Shown piece after piece: positions 13,082 through 28,043 of a stretch of 64,000 nt of DNA (the first letter of the stretch is position 1; each line of letters starts with the position of its first letter). Origin of the DNA: Amaranthus tricolor. Lineage: Eukaryota > Streptophyta > Magnoliopsida > Caryophyllales > Amaranthaceae. The notes beneath the pieces were generated by a model, which saw only the letters and a program-made list of their open reading frames with translations, ran no database searches and was not told the DNA's origin. The DNA lies in contig NC_080056.1 in assembly GCF_026212465.1 (NCBI RefSeq), positions 18,637,830 to 18,701,829 of the forward strand, in the 5' to 3' direction. Position numbers and translations under genes: made by a program.

Positions 13082-15526
13082 AGACCAAGTTTGAGTTACT
13101 TTATGCGCAAAAGTGCCAAAAATGGTTTAAAACCCTTAAAATTGCAACATAACATATAATATGTAGCATATTACTATGATTTTGAATTCTAACCACTTCA
13201 ACACAATAATATATACCAAATAGTGTTGTTTTCCAAGTATCGTGCAAAACAAACCAAGTTTGAGCTTGTTTATGCGCAAAAGTGGCTAAAACGGTTAAAA
13301 ACCCTTAAAAATGCAACTTAACACGTAATTTCTAGCATATGACTATGATTTTTAATTATAACCACTTCAACAAAATAATATATACCAAATAGTGTTGTGT
13401 GCCAAGTTTCGTGCAACACAAACCAAGTTTGAGCTGCTTTATGCGCAAAAGTGCCAAAAATGGTTAAAAATCCTTAAAAACGCAACATAACACGTAATAT
13501 GTAGCAAATGACTATGATTTTGAATTCTAACCACTTCAACACCATAATATATACCAAATAGTGTTTTAGCCAGGTTTCGTGCAAAACAAACCAAGTTTGA
13601 GCTAGTTTATGCGCAAATGTGGCAAATACGCTTAAAAACCCTTAAAATCGCAGCTTAACACGTAATTCTAGCATATGACTAGGCTTTTAAATTATAACCA
13701 CTTCAACACAATAATATATACAAAATAGTGTTGTGTGCCATGTTTCGTGCAAAACAAACCAAGTTTGAGCTAGTTTATGCGCAAAAGTGACAAAAACGCT
13801 TAAAAACTAATAAAATCGAAACTTAACACGTAATTTCTAGCATTTGGACAATGATTTTCAATTCTAACCACTTCATCACCATAATATATATACCAAATAG
13901 NNNNNNNNNNNNNNNNNNNNNNNNNNNNNNNNNNNNNNNNNNNNNNNNNNNNNNNNNNNNNNNNNNNNNNNNNNNNNNNNNNNNNNNNNNNNNNNNNNNN
14001 CACGTTTGAGCTACTTTATGCGCAAAACTGTCAAAAACGCTTAAAAACGCATAAACTCGCAACTTAACACGTAATTTCCAGCATATGACAATGATTTTAA
14101 ATTCTAACCACTTCAACACAATAATATATACCAAATAATGTTGTGTGCCTAGTTTCGTGAAAAACAAACCAAGTTTGAGCTACTGTGTGCGCAAAAGTGG
14201 CAAAAACGCTTAAAAATGCATTTAATCGCAACTTAACACACAATTTCTAGCATATGACAATGATTTTAAATTCTAACCACTTCAACACAATAATATATTC
14301 CAAATAATGTTGGGTGCCAAGTTTCATGCAAACAAACCAAGTTTGAGCTACTTTCTGCGCAAAAGGGCCAAAAACGCTTAAAAAACGCTTAAAATCGCAA
14401 CTTAACACGTAATTTATGGCATATGACTATGATCTTAAATTCTATCCACTACAACACAATAATATATACCAAATAGTGTTGTGTGCCAAGTTTCGTACAA
14501 AATATACCAAGTTTGAGCTACTATATGCGCAAAAGTAGCAAAAACGCTTATAAACGAATAAAATGGCAACTTAACACGTAATTTCTAGCATATGACTATG
14601 ATTTTCAATTCTAACCACTTCAACACAATAATATATCCTAAATAATGTTGTGTGCCAAGTTTCATACAAATCAAACCAAGTTTGAGCTACTATAAGCGAA
14701 AAAGTATTAAAAACGGTTAAAAAACTCTTAAAATCGCAACTTAACACGTAATTTCTATCTTATGACAATGATTTTAAATTCTAACCACTTCAACACAATA
14801 ATATATACCAAATAATGTTGTGTGCCAAGTTTCGTGCAAATCAAACCAAGTTTGAGCTACTTTATGCGCAAAAGTGGCAAAAACGCTTAAGAACTTAGAA
14901 AATCGAAGCTTAACACGTAATTTCTAGCATATGACAATGATTTTCATTTCTAACCACTTCAACACAATAATATATACCAAATAATGTTGGTTGCCAAGTT
15001 TCGTGCAAATCAAACCAAGTTTGATCTACTATTTGCGCAAAAGTGACAAAAACGCTTAAAAACGCATTAAATCGCAAATAAACCAGTAATTTCTAGCATA
15101 TGACTATGATTTTCAATTCTAACCACTTCATCACAATAATATATATACCAAATAGTGTTGTGTGCCAAGTTTCGTGCAAATCAAACCAAGTTTGAGCTAC
15201 TTTATGCGCATAAGTGGCAAAAACGCTTAAAAACTCAGAAAATCAAAACTTAACACGTAATTTCTAGCATATGACAATGATTTTCAATTCTAACCACTTC
15301 AACACAATAATATATACCAAATAATGTTGGGTGCCAAGTTTCGTGCAAATCAAACCAAGTTTGAGCTACTATTTGCGCAAAAGTGCCCAAAATGCTTAAA
15401 AACGCATAAAATTGCAAATAAACAAGTAATTTCTAGCATATGACTATGATTTTCAATTCTAACCATTTCATCACAATAATATATATACCAAATAGTGTTG
15501 TATGCCAAGTTTCGTGCAAAACAGAC
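13082..15526 (+). repeat. Satellite higher-order repeat, 16-mer copy with assembly gap
   Basis: Bounded by the marker GACCAAGTTTGAGTTAC at about 13082 and 15527. GACTAGGCTTTT sits at 13677 and GTGTGCCTAG at 14143, only 466 bp apart against about 730 in the other copies, because the interval contains 100 Ns in place of real sequence. Apart from the gap the order of monomer types follows the 16-mer unit. Confidence 0.78.
13901..14000. other. Assembly gap (100 N)
   Basis: Exactly 100 unknown bases inside the homogenised satellite. A round 100 usually marks a gap of unknown size. The monomer just left of it joins variants that belong to different positions of the higher-order unit, so the flank may also be misassembled. 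Confidence 0.99.
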
Positions 15527-18229
15527 CAAGTTTGAGTTACTTTATGCGCAAAAGTGCCAAAAATGGTTTAAAACCCTTAAAATTGCAACATAACATATAA
15601 TATGTAGCATGTTACTATGATTTTGAATTCTAACCACTTCAACACAATAATATATACCAAATAGTGTTGTTTTCCAAGTATCGTGCAAAACAAACCAAGT
15701 TTGAGCTTGTTTATGCGCAAAAGTGGCTAAAACGGTTAAAAACCCTTAAAAATGCAACTTAACACGTAATTTCTAGCATATGACTATGATTTTAAATTAT
15801 AACCACTTCAACAAAATAATATATACCAAATAGTGTTGTGTGCCAAGTTTCGTGCAACACAAACCAAGTTTGAGCTGCTTTATGCGCAAAAGTGCCAAAA
15901 ATGGTTAAAAATCCTTAAAAACGCAACATAACACGTAATATGTAGCAAATGACTATGATTTTGAATTCTAACCACTTCAACACCATAATATATACCAAAT
16001 AGTGTTTTAGCCAGGTTTCGTGCAAAACAAACCAAGTTTGAGCTAGTTTATGCGCAAATGTGGCAAATACGCTTAAAAACCCTTAAAATCGCAGCTTAAC
16101 ACGTAATTTCTAGCATATGACTAGGCTTTTAAATTATAACCACTTCAACACAATAATATATACAAAATAGTGTTGTGTGCCATGTTTCGTGCAAAACAAA
16201 CCAAGTTTGAGCTAGTTTATGCGCAAAAGTGACAAAAACGCTTAAAAACTAATAAAATCGAAACTTAACACGTAATTTCTAGCATTTGACAATGATTTTC
16301 AATTCTAACCACTTCAACACAATAATATATCCCAAATAATGTTGTGTGCCAAGTTTCGTACAAAACATCCCAAGTTTGAGCTACTATAAGCGCAAAAGTG
16401 CTAAAAACGGTTAAAAACTCTTAAAATCGCAACTTAACACGTAATTTCCACCATATGACAATGATATTCAATTCTAACCACTTCAACACAATAGTATATT
16501 CAAAATAATCTTATGTGCCAAGTTTCGAGCAAATCAAACCAAGTTTGAGCTAGTTTATGCGCAAAAGTGGCCAAAACGCTTAAAAACGCATAAAATCGTA
16601 ACTTAACACGTAATTTCTAGCATATGACAATGATTTTCAATTCTAATTATTTCAACACATTAATATATACCAAATAATGTTGTGTGCGAAGTTTCGTGCA
16701 AATCAAACCACGTTTAAGCTACTTTATGCGCAAAACTGTCAAAAACGCTTAAAAACGCATAAACTCGCAACTTAACACGTAATTTCCAGCATATGACAAT
16801 GATTTTAAATTCTAACCACTTCAACACAATAATATATACCAAATAATGTTGTGTGCCTAGTTTCGTGAAAAACAAACCAAGTTTGAGCTACTGTGTGCGC
16901 AAAAGTGGCAAAAACGCTTAAAAACGCATTTAATCGCAACTTAACACGTAATTTCTAGCATATGACAATGATTTTAAATTCTAACCACTTCAACACAATA
17001 ATATATTCCAAATAATGTTGGGTGCCAAGTTTCATGCATACAAACCAAGTTTGAGCTACTTTATGCGCAAAAGGGCCAAAAACGCTTAAAAACGCTTAAA
17101 ATCGCAACTTAACACGTAATTTATGGCATATGACTATGATCTTAAATTCTATCCACTTCAACACAATAATATATACCAAATAGTGTTGTGTGCCAAGTTT
17201 CGTACAAAATATACCAAGTTTGAGCTACTATATGCACAAAAGTAGCAAAAACGCTTATAAACGAATAAAATGGCAACTTAACACGTAATTTCTAGCATAT
17301 GACTATGATTTTCAATTCTAACCACTTCAACACAATAATATATCCTAAATAATGTTGTGTGCCAAGTTTCATACAAATCAAACCAAGTTTGAGCTACTAT
17401 AAGCGAAAAAGTATTAAAAATGGTTAAAAAACTCTTAAAATCGCAACTTAACACGTAATTTCTATCTTATGACAATGATTTTAAATTCTAACCACTTCAA
17501 CACAATAATATATACCAAATAATGTTGTGTGCCAAGTTTCGTGCAAATCAAACCAAGTTTGAGCTACTTTATGCGCAAAAGTGGCAAAAACGCTTAAGAA
17601 CTTAGAAAATCGAAGCTTAACACGTAATTTCTAGCATATGACAATGATTTTCATTTCTAACCACTTCAACACAATAATATATACCAAATAACGTTGGTTG
17701 CCAAGTTTCGTGCAAATCAAACCAAGTTTGATCTACTATTTGCGCAAAAGTGACAAAAACGCTTAAAAACGCATTAAATCGCAAATAAACAAGTAATTTC
17801 TAGCATATGACTATGATTTTCAATTCTAACCACTTCATCACAATAATATATATACCAAATAGTGTTGTGTGCCAAGTTTCGTGCAAATCAAACCAAGTTT
17901 GAGCTACTTTATGCGCATAAGTGGCAAAAACGCTTAAAAACTCAGAAAATCAACTTAACACGTAATTTCTAGCATATGACAATAATTTTCAATTCTAACC
18001 ACTTCAACACAATATTATATACCAAATAATGTTGGGTGCCAAGTTTCGTGCAAATCAAACCAAGTTTGAGCTACTATTTGCGCAAAAGTGCCAAAAATGC
18101 TTAAAAACGCATAAAATCGCAAATAAACAAGTAATTTCTAGCATATGACTATGATTTTCAATTCTAACCATTTCATCACAATAATATATATACCAAATAG
18201 TGTTGTATGCAAGTTTCGTGCAAAACAGA
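15527..18229 (+). repeat. Satellite higher-order repeat, last 16-mer copy (2.70 kb)
   Basis: The marker GACCAAGTTTGAGTTAC occurs at about 15527 and 18230, 2703 bp or 16 monomers apart. Internal markers (GACTAGGCTTTT 16120, GTGTGCCTAG 16851, TTTATGGCATATGAC near 17121) are in the same order as in the other copies. After about 18300 the order of variants is lost. Confidence 0.83.
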
Positions 18230-21200
18230 CCAAGTTTGAGTTACTTTATGCGCAAAAGTGCCAAAAATGGTTAAAAACCCTTAAAATTGCAACATAACAC
18301 ATAATATGTAGCATATTACTATGATTTTTAATTCTAACCACTTCAACACAATAATATATACCAAATAGTGTTGTTTTCCAAGTTTCGAGCAAAACAAACC
18401 AAGTTTGAGCTTGTTTATGCGCAAAAGTGGCAAAAAAAGCTTAAAAACCCTTAAAATCGCAGCTTAACACGTTATTTCTAGCATATTACTATAATTTTAA
18501 ATTAGAACCACTTCAACACAATAATATATACCAAATAGTGTTGTATGCCAAGTTTCGTGCAAAACAAACCAAGTTTGAGCTACTTTATGCGCAAAAGTGG
18601 CAAAAACGCTTAAAAACTCAGAAAATCGAAACTTAACACGTAATTTCTAGCATATGACAATGATTTTCAATTCTAACCACTTCAACACAATAATATATAC
18701 CAAATAATGTTGGGTGCCAAGTTTCGTGCAAATCAAACCAAGTTTGAGCTACTATTTGCGCAAAAGTGCCAAAAAACACTTAAAATCGCTACTTAACACG
18801 TAATTTCTATCATATGACAATGATTTTCAATTATAACCACTTCAACACAATAATATATACCAAATAATGTTGTGTGCTAAGTTTCGTGCAAATCAAACCT
18901 AGTTTGAACTTCTTTATGCGCAAAAGTGCCAAAAATGCTTAAAAACTCATAAAATCGAAACTTAACACGGAATTTCTAGCATATGACAATGATTAACAAT
19001 TCTAACCACTTCAACAATAATGTATACCAAATAATGTTGGGTGTCAAGTTTCGTGCAAATGAAACCAAGTTTGAGCTACTTTGTGCGCAAAAGTGACAAA
19101 AACGCTTAAAAACGCATAAAATCGCAAATAAACAAGTAATTTCTAGCATATGACTATGATTTTCAATTATAACCACTTCATCACAATAATATATATACCA
19201 AACAGTGTTGTGTGCCAAGTTTCGTGCAAGTCAAACCAAGTTTGAGCTACTTTATGCGCAAAAGTGGTAAAAATGGTTAAAAACCCTTAAAATTGCAACA
19301 TAACACATAATATGTAGCATATGACTATGATTTTGAATTCTAACCACTTCAACACAATAACATATACCAAATAGTGTTGTTTTCCAAGTTTCGTGCAAAA
19401 CAAACCAAGTTTGAGCTTGTTTATACGCAAAAGTGGCAAAAACGCTTAAAAACATTTAAAATCGCAGCTTAACACGTAATTTCTAGCATATGACTATGAT
19501 TTTAAATTATAACCACTTCAACACAATAATATATACCAAATAGTGTTGTGTGTCAAGTTTCGTGCAAAAAAACCAAGTTTGAGCTAGTTTATGCGCAAAA
19601 GTGGCAAAAACGCTTAAAAACGAATAAAATCGAAACTTAACACGTAATTTCTAGCATATGACAATGATTTTCAATTCTAACCACTTCAACACAATAATAT
19701 ATCCCAAATAATGTTGTGTGCCAAGTTTCATGCAAAACGTCCCTAGTTTGAGCTACTATATGTGCAAAAGTGCTAAAAACGGTTAAAAACTCTTAAAATC
19801 GCAACTTAACACGTAATTTCTACCATATGAAAATGATTTACAATTCTAACCACTTCAACACAATAGTATATTCCAAATAATGTTAAGTGCCAAGTTTCGT
19901 GCAAATAAAACCAAGTTTGTGCTACTTTATGCGTAAAAGTGGCCAAAACGCTTAAAAACGCAAAAAATCGCAACTTAACACGTAATTTCTAACATATATT
20001 AGTGATTTTCAATTCTAACCACATCAACACATTAATATATACCAAATAATGTTGTGTGCAAAATTTCGAGCAAATCAAACCAAGTTTGAGATACTTTATG
20101 CACAAAACTGCCAAAAACGCTTAAAAACGCATAAAATCGCAACTTAACACGTAATTTCCAGCATATGACAATGATTTTCAATTCTAACCACTTCAACACA
20201 ATAATATATCCCAAATAATGTTGTGTGCCAAGTTTCGTGCAAAACATACCAAGTTTGAGCTACTATATGCACCAAAGTGCTAAAAACGGTTGAAAAACTC
20301 TTAAAATCGCAATTTAACACGTAATTTCTACCATATGACAATGAATTACAATTCCAACCACTTCAAAACAATATTATATACCAAATAATGTTGTGTGCCA
20401 AATTTCGTGCAAATCAAACCAAGTCTGAGTTAGTTTATGCGCAAAAGTGGCAAAATCGCTTAAAAACGCATAAAATCGCAACATAACACGTAATTTCTAG
20501 CATATGACAATGATTTTCAATTCTAACCACTTCAACACAATAGTATATACCAAATAATGTTGGGTGCCAAGTTTCGTGCAAATCAAACCAAGTTTGAGCT
20601 AGTATATGGGCAAAAGTGGCAAAAACGTTTAAAAACGCTTAAAATTGCAGCTTAACACGTAATTTCTAGCATATGACTATGATTTTAAATTATAACCACT
20701 TCAACACAATAATATATACCAAATAGTGTTGTGTGCCAAGTTTCGTGTAAAACAAACCATGTTTGAGATAGTTTATGCGCAAAAGTGGCAAAATCGCTTA
20801 AAAACGAATAAAATTGAAACTTAACCCGTAATTTCTTGCATATGACAATGATTTTCAATTCTAACCACTTCAACACAATAATATATCGCAAATAATATTG
20901 TGTGCCAAGTTTCGTGCAAAACATCCCAAGTTTGAGCTACTATATGCGCAAAAGTGCTAAAAACGGTTAAAAACTCTTAAAATCGCAACATAACACGTAA
21001 TTTCTACCATATGACAATGATTTACAATTCTAACCACTTCAACACAATAGTATATTCAAAATAATGTTATGTGCCAAGTTTAGCGCAAATCAAACCAAGT
21101 TTAAGCTAGTTTATGCGCAAAATTGGCCAAAACGCTTAAAAACGCATAAAATCGCAACTTAACACATAATTTCTAGCATATGACAATGATTTTCAATTCT

Positions 21201-24200
21201 AACCAATTCAACACATTAATATATACCAAATAATGTTGTGTGCCAAGTTTCGTGCAAATTAAACCAAGTTTGAGCTACTTTATGCGCAAAACAGCCAAAA
21301 ACGCTTAAAAACGCATAAAATCGCAACTTAACACGTAATTTCCAGCATATGACAAAGATTTTCAATTCTAACCACTTCAAAACAATAATATATACCAAAT
21401 AATGTTGGGTGCCAAGTTTTGTGCAAATCAAACCAAGTTTGAGCAACTATTTGCTCAAAAGTGCCAAAAACGCTTAAAAACACATAAAATCGCAAATAAA
21501 CAATTAATTTCTAGCATATGACTATGATTTTCAATTCTAACCACTTCATCACAATAATATATATACCAAATAGTGTTGTGTGCCAATTTTCGTGCAAAAC
21601 AGACCAAGTTTGAGTTACTTTATGCGCTAAACTGCCAAAAATGGTTAAAAACCCTTAAAATTGCAACATAACACATAATATGTAGCATATGACTATGATT
21701 TTGAATTCTAACCACATCAACACAATAATATAAACCAAATAGTGTTGTTTTCCAAGTTTCGTGCAATACAAACCAAGTTTGAGATTGTTTATGCGCATAA
21801 GTGGCAAAAACACTTAAAAACCCTTAAAATCGCAGCTTAACACGTAATTTCTAGCATCTGACTATAATATTAAATTATAACCACTTCAACAAAATAATAT
21901 ATACCAAATAGTTTTGTGTGCCAAGTTTCGTGCAAAACAAACCAAGTTTGAGCTAGTTTATGCGCAAAAGTGGCAAAAACGCTTAAAAGCGAATAAAATT
22001 GAAAATTAACACGTAATTGCTTGCATATGACAATGATTTTCAATTCTAACCACTTCAACACAATAATACATCCCAAATAATGTTGTGTGCCAAGTTTCGT
22101 GCAAAACATCCCAAGTTTGAGCAATTATTTGCGCAAAAGTGCCAAAAACGCTTAAAAACGAATAAATCGCAAATAAACAAGTAATTTCTAGCATATGACT
22201 ATGAATTTAAATTCTAACCACTTCATCACAATAATATATATACCAAATAGTGTTTTGTGCCAAGTTTCGTGTAAACAGAACAAGTTTGAGTTACTTTATG
22301 CGCAAAAGTGCCAAAAATGGTTACAAACCCTTAAAATTGCAACACAACACGTAATATGAAGCATATGATTATGATATTGAATTCTAACCAATTCAACACA
22401 ATAATATATACCAAATAGTGTTGTTTGCCAAGTTTCGTGCAAAGCAAAACAAGTTTGAGCTAGTTTATGCGCAAAAGTGGCAAAAACGCTTAAAAACCCT
22501 TAAAAAAGCAGCTTAACACGTAATTTTTAGCATATGACTATGATTTTAAATTATAACCACTTCAACACAATAATATGTACCAAATAGTGTTGTGTGCCAA
22601 GTTTCGTGCAAAACAAACCAAGTTTGAGCTACTTTATGTGCAAAAGTGGCAAAAACGCTTAAAAATGAATAAAATCGCAACTTAACACGTAATTTCTAGC
22701 ATATGACAATGATTTTATATTCTAACCACTTCAACACAATAATATATCCCAAATGATGTTGTGTGCCAAGTTTCGTGCAAAACAAACCAAGTTTAAGCTA
22801 CTTTATGTGCAAAAGTGGCAAAAACGCATAAAAACGATTAAAATCGCAACATAACACGTAATTTCTAGCATAGGACAATGATTTTCAATTCTAACCACTT
22901 CAACACAATAATATATATCAAATAATGTTGGGTGCCACGTTTCGTGCAAATCACACCTAGTTTGAGCTACTTTGTGCGCAAAAGTGGCAAAATGCGAAAA
23001 AACTCATAAAATCAAAACTTAACACGTAATTTCTAGCATATGACAATGATTTTCAAATCTAACCACTATAACACAATAGTATATACTAAATAATGTTGGG
23101 TGCCAAGTTTCGTGCAAATCAAACCAAGTTTGAGCTACTTTATGCGCAAAAGTGCCAAAAACGCTTAAAAATGCATAAAATCGCAAATAAACACGTAATT
23201 TCTTGCATATGACTATGATTTTAAATTCTAACCACTTCAACACAATAATATATATACCAAATAGTGTTGTGTGCCAAGTTTCGTGCAAAACATACCAAGT
23301 TGGAGCTATTTTATGCGCAAAAGTGCCAAAAATGGTTAAAAACCCTTAAAATCGCAACATAACACGTAATATGTAGCATATGACTATGATTTTGAATTCT
23401 AACCACTTCAACACAATAATATATACCAAATAGTGTTGTTTGCCAAGTTTCGTGCAAAACATACCAAGTTTGAGCTAGTTTATGCGCAAAAGTGGAAAAA
23501 ACGCTTAAAAACCCTTAAAATCGAAACTTAACACGTAATTTCTAGCATATGTCTTTGATTTTAAATTATAACCACTTCAATACAATAATATATACCAAAT
23601 AGTGTTGTGTTCCAAGTTTCGTGCAAACAAACCAAGTTTGAGCTACTTTATGCGCAAAAGTGGCAAAAACGCATAAAAACGATTAAAATCGCAACTTAAC
23701 ACTTAATTTCTAGCATATGACAATGATTTTCAATTCTAACCACTTTTGCACAATAATATATCCCAAATAATGTTGTGTGCGATATTTCGTGCAAAACATA
23801 CCAAGTCTGAGCTACTGTATGCGCAAAAGTGCTAAAAACGGTTAAAAACTCTTAGAATCGCAACTTAACACGTAATTTCTACCATATGACAATGATTTAC
23901 AATTCTAACCACTTCCACGCAATAGTATATTCCAAATAATGTTATGTGCCAAGTTTCGTGCAAATCAAACCAAGTTTGAGCTAGTTTATGCGCAAAAGTG
24001 GCAAAAACGCTTAAAAATGCATAAAATCGCAACATAACACGTAATTTCTAGAATAGGAGAACGATTTTCAATTCTAAACACTTCAACACAATAATATATA
24101 CCAAATAATGTTGTGTTCCAAGTCCCGTTCAAAACAAACCAAGTTTGAGCTACTTTATGTGCAAAAGTGGCAAAAACGCTTAAAAACGCTTAAAATCGCA

Positions 24201-24780
24201 ACTTAACACGTAATTTCTAGCATATGACAATGATTTTAAATTCTCACTACTTCAACACATTAATATATACCAAATAATGTTGTGTGCGATGTTTCGTTCA
24301 AATAAAACCAACTTTGAACTGTTTTATGCACAAAACTACCAAAAAAGCTTTAAAAAGCATAAAATCGTAACTTAATACGTAATTTCTAGCGTATGACAAT
24401 AATTTTCAATTCTAACAACTTCAACACAATAATATATACCAAATAGTGTTGTGTGCTAAGTTTCGTGCAAAACATACCATGTTTGAGCTACTATAAGCGT
24501 AAAAGTGCTAATAACGGTTAAAAAAACTCTTAAAATCGCAACTTAACGAGTAATTTCTATCATATGACAATGATTTTCAATTCTAACCATTTCAACACAA
24601 TAATATATACCATATAATTTTGTGTGCCAAGTTTCGTGCAAATTAAACCTAGTTTGAGCTACTTTTTGCGCAAAAGTGGCAAAAACGCTTAAAAACTCAT
24701 AAAATCAAAACATAACACATAATTTCTAGCATATGACAATGATTTTCAATTCTAACCACTTTAACAAAATAATATATACC

Positions 24781-26808
24781 AAATAATGTTGGGTGCCAAG
24801 TTTCGTGCAAATCAAACCAAGTTTGAGCTACTTTATGCGCAAAAGTGCCAAAAACGCTTAAAAACGCATTAAATCGTAAATAAACAAGTAATTTCTAGCA
24901 TATCACTATGATTTTCAATTCTAACCACTTCATCACAAAAATATATATACCAAATAGTGTTGTGTGCCAAGTTTCGTGGAAAACATACCAAGTTTGAGCT
25001 ACTTTATGCGCAAAAGTGCAAAAAATGGTTAAAAACCCTTAAAATCGCAACATAACACATAATATGTAGCATATGACTATGATTTTGAATTCTAAAAACT
25101 TCAACACAATAATATATACCAAATAGTGTTGTTTGCCAACTTTCGTGCAAAACAAACCAAGTTTGAGCTATTTTATGCGCAAAAGTGGCAAAAACGCTTA
25201 AAAACCCTTAAAATCGCAGCTTAACACGTAATTTCTAGTATATGACTATGATTTTAAATTATAACCATTTCAACACAATAATGTATACCAAATAATGTTG
25301 TGTGCCAAGTTCCGTTCAAAACAAAACAAGTTTGAGCTACTTTATGCGCAAAAGTGGCAAAAATGCTTAAAAACGCATAAAATCGCAACTGAACACGTAA
25401 TTTCTAGCATATGCCAATGATTTTCAATTCTCACTACTTCAATACATTAATATATAGGAAATAATGTTGTGTGCGAAGCTTCGTTCAAATCAAACCAAGT
25501 TTGAACTACTTTATGCGCAAAACTGCCAAAAAAGCTTTAAAATGCATAAAATCGCAACTTAATACGTAATTTCTAGCATATGACTATAATTTTCAAATCT
25601 AACAACTTCAACACAATAATATATACCAAATAGTGTTGTGTGCCAAGTTTCGTGCAAAAGATACCATGTTTGAGCTACTATAAGCGTAAGTGCTAAAAAC
25701 GGTTAAAAACTCTTAAAATCGCAACTTAACACGTAATTTCTATCATATGACAATGATTTTAAATTCTAACCACTTCAACAAAATAATATATACCAAATAA
25801 TGTTGGGTGCCAAGTTTCGTGCAAATCAAACCAAGTTTGAGCTACTTTATGCGCAAAAGTGCCAAAAACGCTTAAAAACGCATTAAATCGTAAATAAACA
25901 AGTAATTTCTAGCATATCACTATGATTTTCAATTCTAACCACTTCATCACAAAAATATATATACCAAATAGTGTTGTGTGCCAAGTTTCGTGGAAAACAT
26001 ACCAAGTTTGAGCTACTTTATGCGCAAAAGTGCAAAAAATGGTTAAAAACCCTTAAAATCGCAACATAACACATAATATGTAGCATATGACTATGATTTT
26101 GAATTCTAAAAACTTCAACACAATAATATATACCAAATAGTGTTGTTTGCCAACTTTCGTGCAAAACAAACCAAGTTTGAGCTATTTTATGCGCAAAAGT
26201 GGCAAAAACGCTTAAAAACCCTTAAAATCGCAGCTTAACACGTAATTTCTAGTATATGACTATGATTTTAAATTATAACCATTTCAACACAATAATGTAT
26301 ACCAAATAATGTTGTGTGCCAAGTTCCGTTCAAAACAAAACAAGTTTGAGCTACTTTATGCGCAAAAGTGGCAAAAATGCTTAAAAACGCATAAAATCGC
26401 AACTGAACACGTAATTTCTAGCATATGCCAATGATTTTCAATTCTCACTACTTCAATACATTAATATATAGGAAATAATGTTGTGTGCGAAGCTTCGTTC
26501 AAATCAAACCAAGTTTGAACTACTTTATGCGCAAAACTGCCAAAAAAGCTTTAAAATGCATAAAATCGCAACTTAATACGTAATTTCTAGCATATGACTA
26601 TAATTTTCAAATCTAACAACTTCAACACAATAATATATACCAAATAGTGTTGTGTGCCAAGTTTCGTGCAAAAGATACCATGTTTGAGCTACTATAAGCG
26701 TAAGTGCTAAAAACGGTTAAAAACTCTTAAAATCGCAACTTAACACGTAATTTCTATCATATGACAATGATTTTAAATTCTAACCACTTCAACAAAATAA
26801 TATATACC
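24781..26808 (+). repeat. Tandem duplication of a 1014-bp, six-monomer block
   Basis: The block from 24781 to 25794 is repeated from 25795 to 26808. The anchor AAATAATGTTGGGTGCCAAG occurs at 24781 and 25795, and its slightly changed form at 26809 begins a third, diverged stretch. By eye the two copies are nearly identical, including rare variants such as TAGCATATCACTATG and CGAAGCTTCGTTC, so the event is recent. Confidence 0.88.
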
Positions 26809-27689
26809 AAATAATGTTGGGTGCTAAGTTTCGTGCAAATCAAACCAAGTTTGAGCTACTTTATGCGCAAAAGTGCCAAAAACGCATAAAATTGCAAATA
26901 AACAAGTAATTTCTAGCATATCACTATGATTTTCAATTCTAACCACTTCATCAAAATAATATATATACCAAATAGTGTTGTGTGCCAAGTTTCGTGGAAA
27001 ACATACCAAGTTTTAGCTACTTTATACGCAAAAGTGCCAAAAATGGTTAAAAACCCTTAAAATCGCAACATAACACATAATATGTAGCATATTAATATGA
27101 TTTTGAATTCTAACAACTTCAACACAATAATATATACCAAATAGTGTTGTTTTCCAAGTTGCGTGCAAAACAAACCAAGTTTGAGCTAGTTTATGCGCAA
27201 AAGTGGCAAAAATGCTTAAAAACCCTTAAAATCGCAGCTTAACACGTAATTGCTAGCATATGACTATGATTTTAAATTATAACCATTTGAACACAATAAC
27301 ATATACCAAATAGGGTTGTGTGACAAGTTTCGTACAAAACAAACCAAGTTTGAGCTACTTTATGCGCAAAAGTAGCAAAAACGCTTAAAAACGAATAAAA
27401 TGGCAACTTAACACGTAATTTCTCGCATATGAAATTGATTTTCAATTCTAACCACTTCATCAAAATAATATATATACCAAATAGTGTAGTGTGCCAACTT
27501 TCGTGGAAAACATACCAAGTTTGAGCTACTTAATACGCAAAAGTGCCAAAAATGGTTAAAAACCCTTAAAATCGCAACATAACACATAATATGTAGCATA
27601 TGACTATGATTTTGAATTCTAACAACTTCAACACAATAATATATACCAAATAGTTTTGTTTGCCAAGTTTCGTGCAAAACAAACCAAGT

Positions 27690-27972
27690 TTGAGCTAGTT
27701 TATGCGCAAAAGTGGCAAAAACGCTTAAAAACTCATAAAATCACAACTTAACACGTAATTTCTAGCATACGACAATGCTTTTCAATTCTAACCACTTCAA
27801 CACAATAGTATATACGAAATAATGTTGGGTGCCAAGTTTCGTGCAAATCACACCTAGTTTTAGCTAATTTATGCGCAAAAGTGCCAAAAACGCTTAAAAA
27901 CACATAAAATCGAAAATAAACACGTAATTTCTAGCATATGACTATTATTTTAAATTCTAACCACTTCAGCAA

Positions 27973-28043
<71 letters not shown>

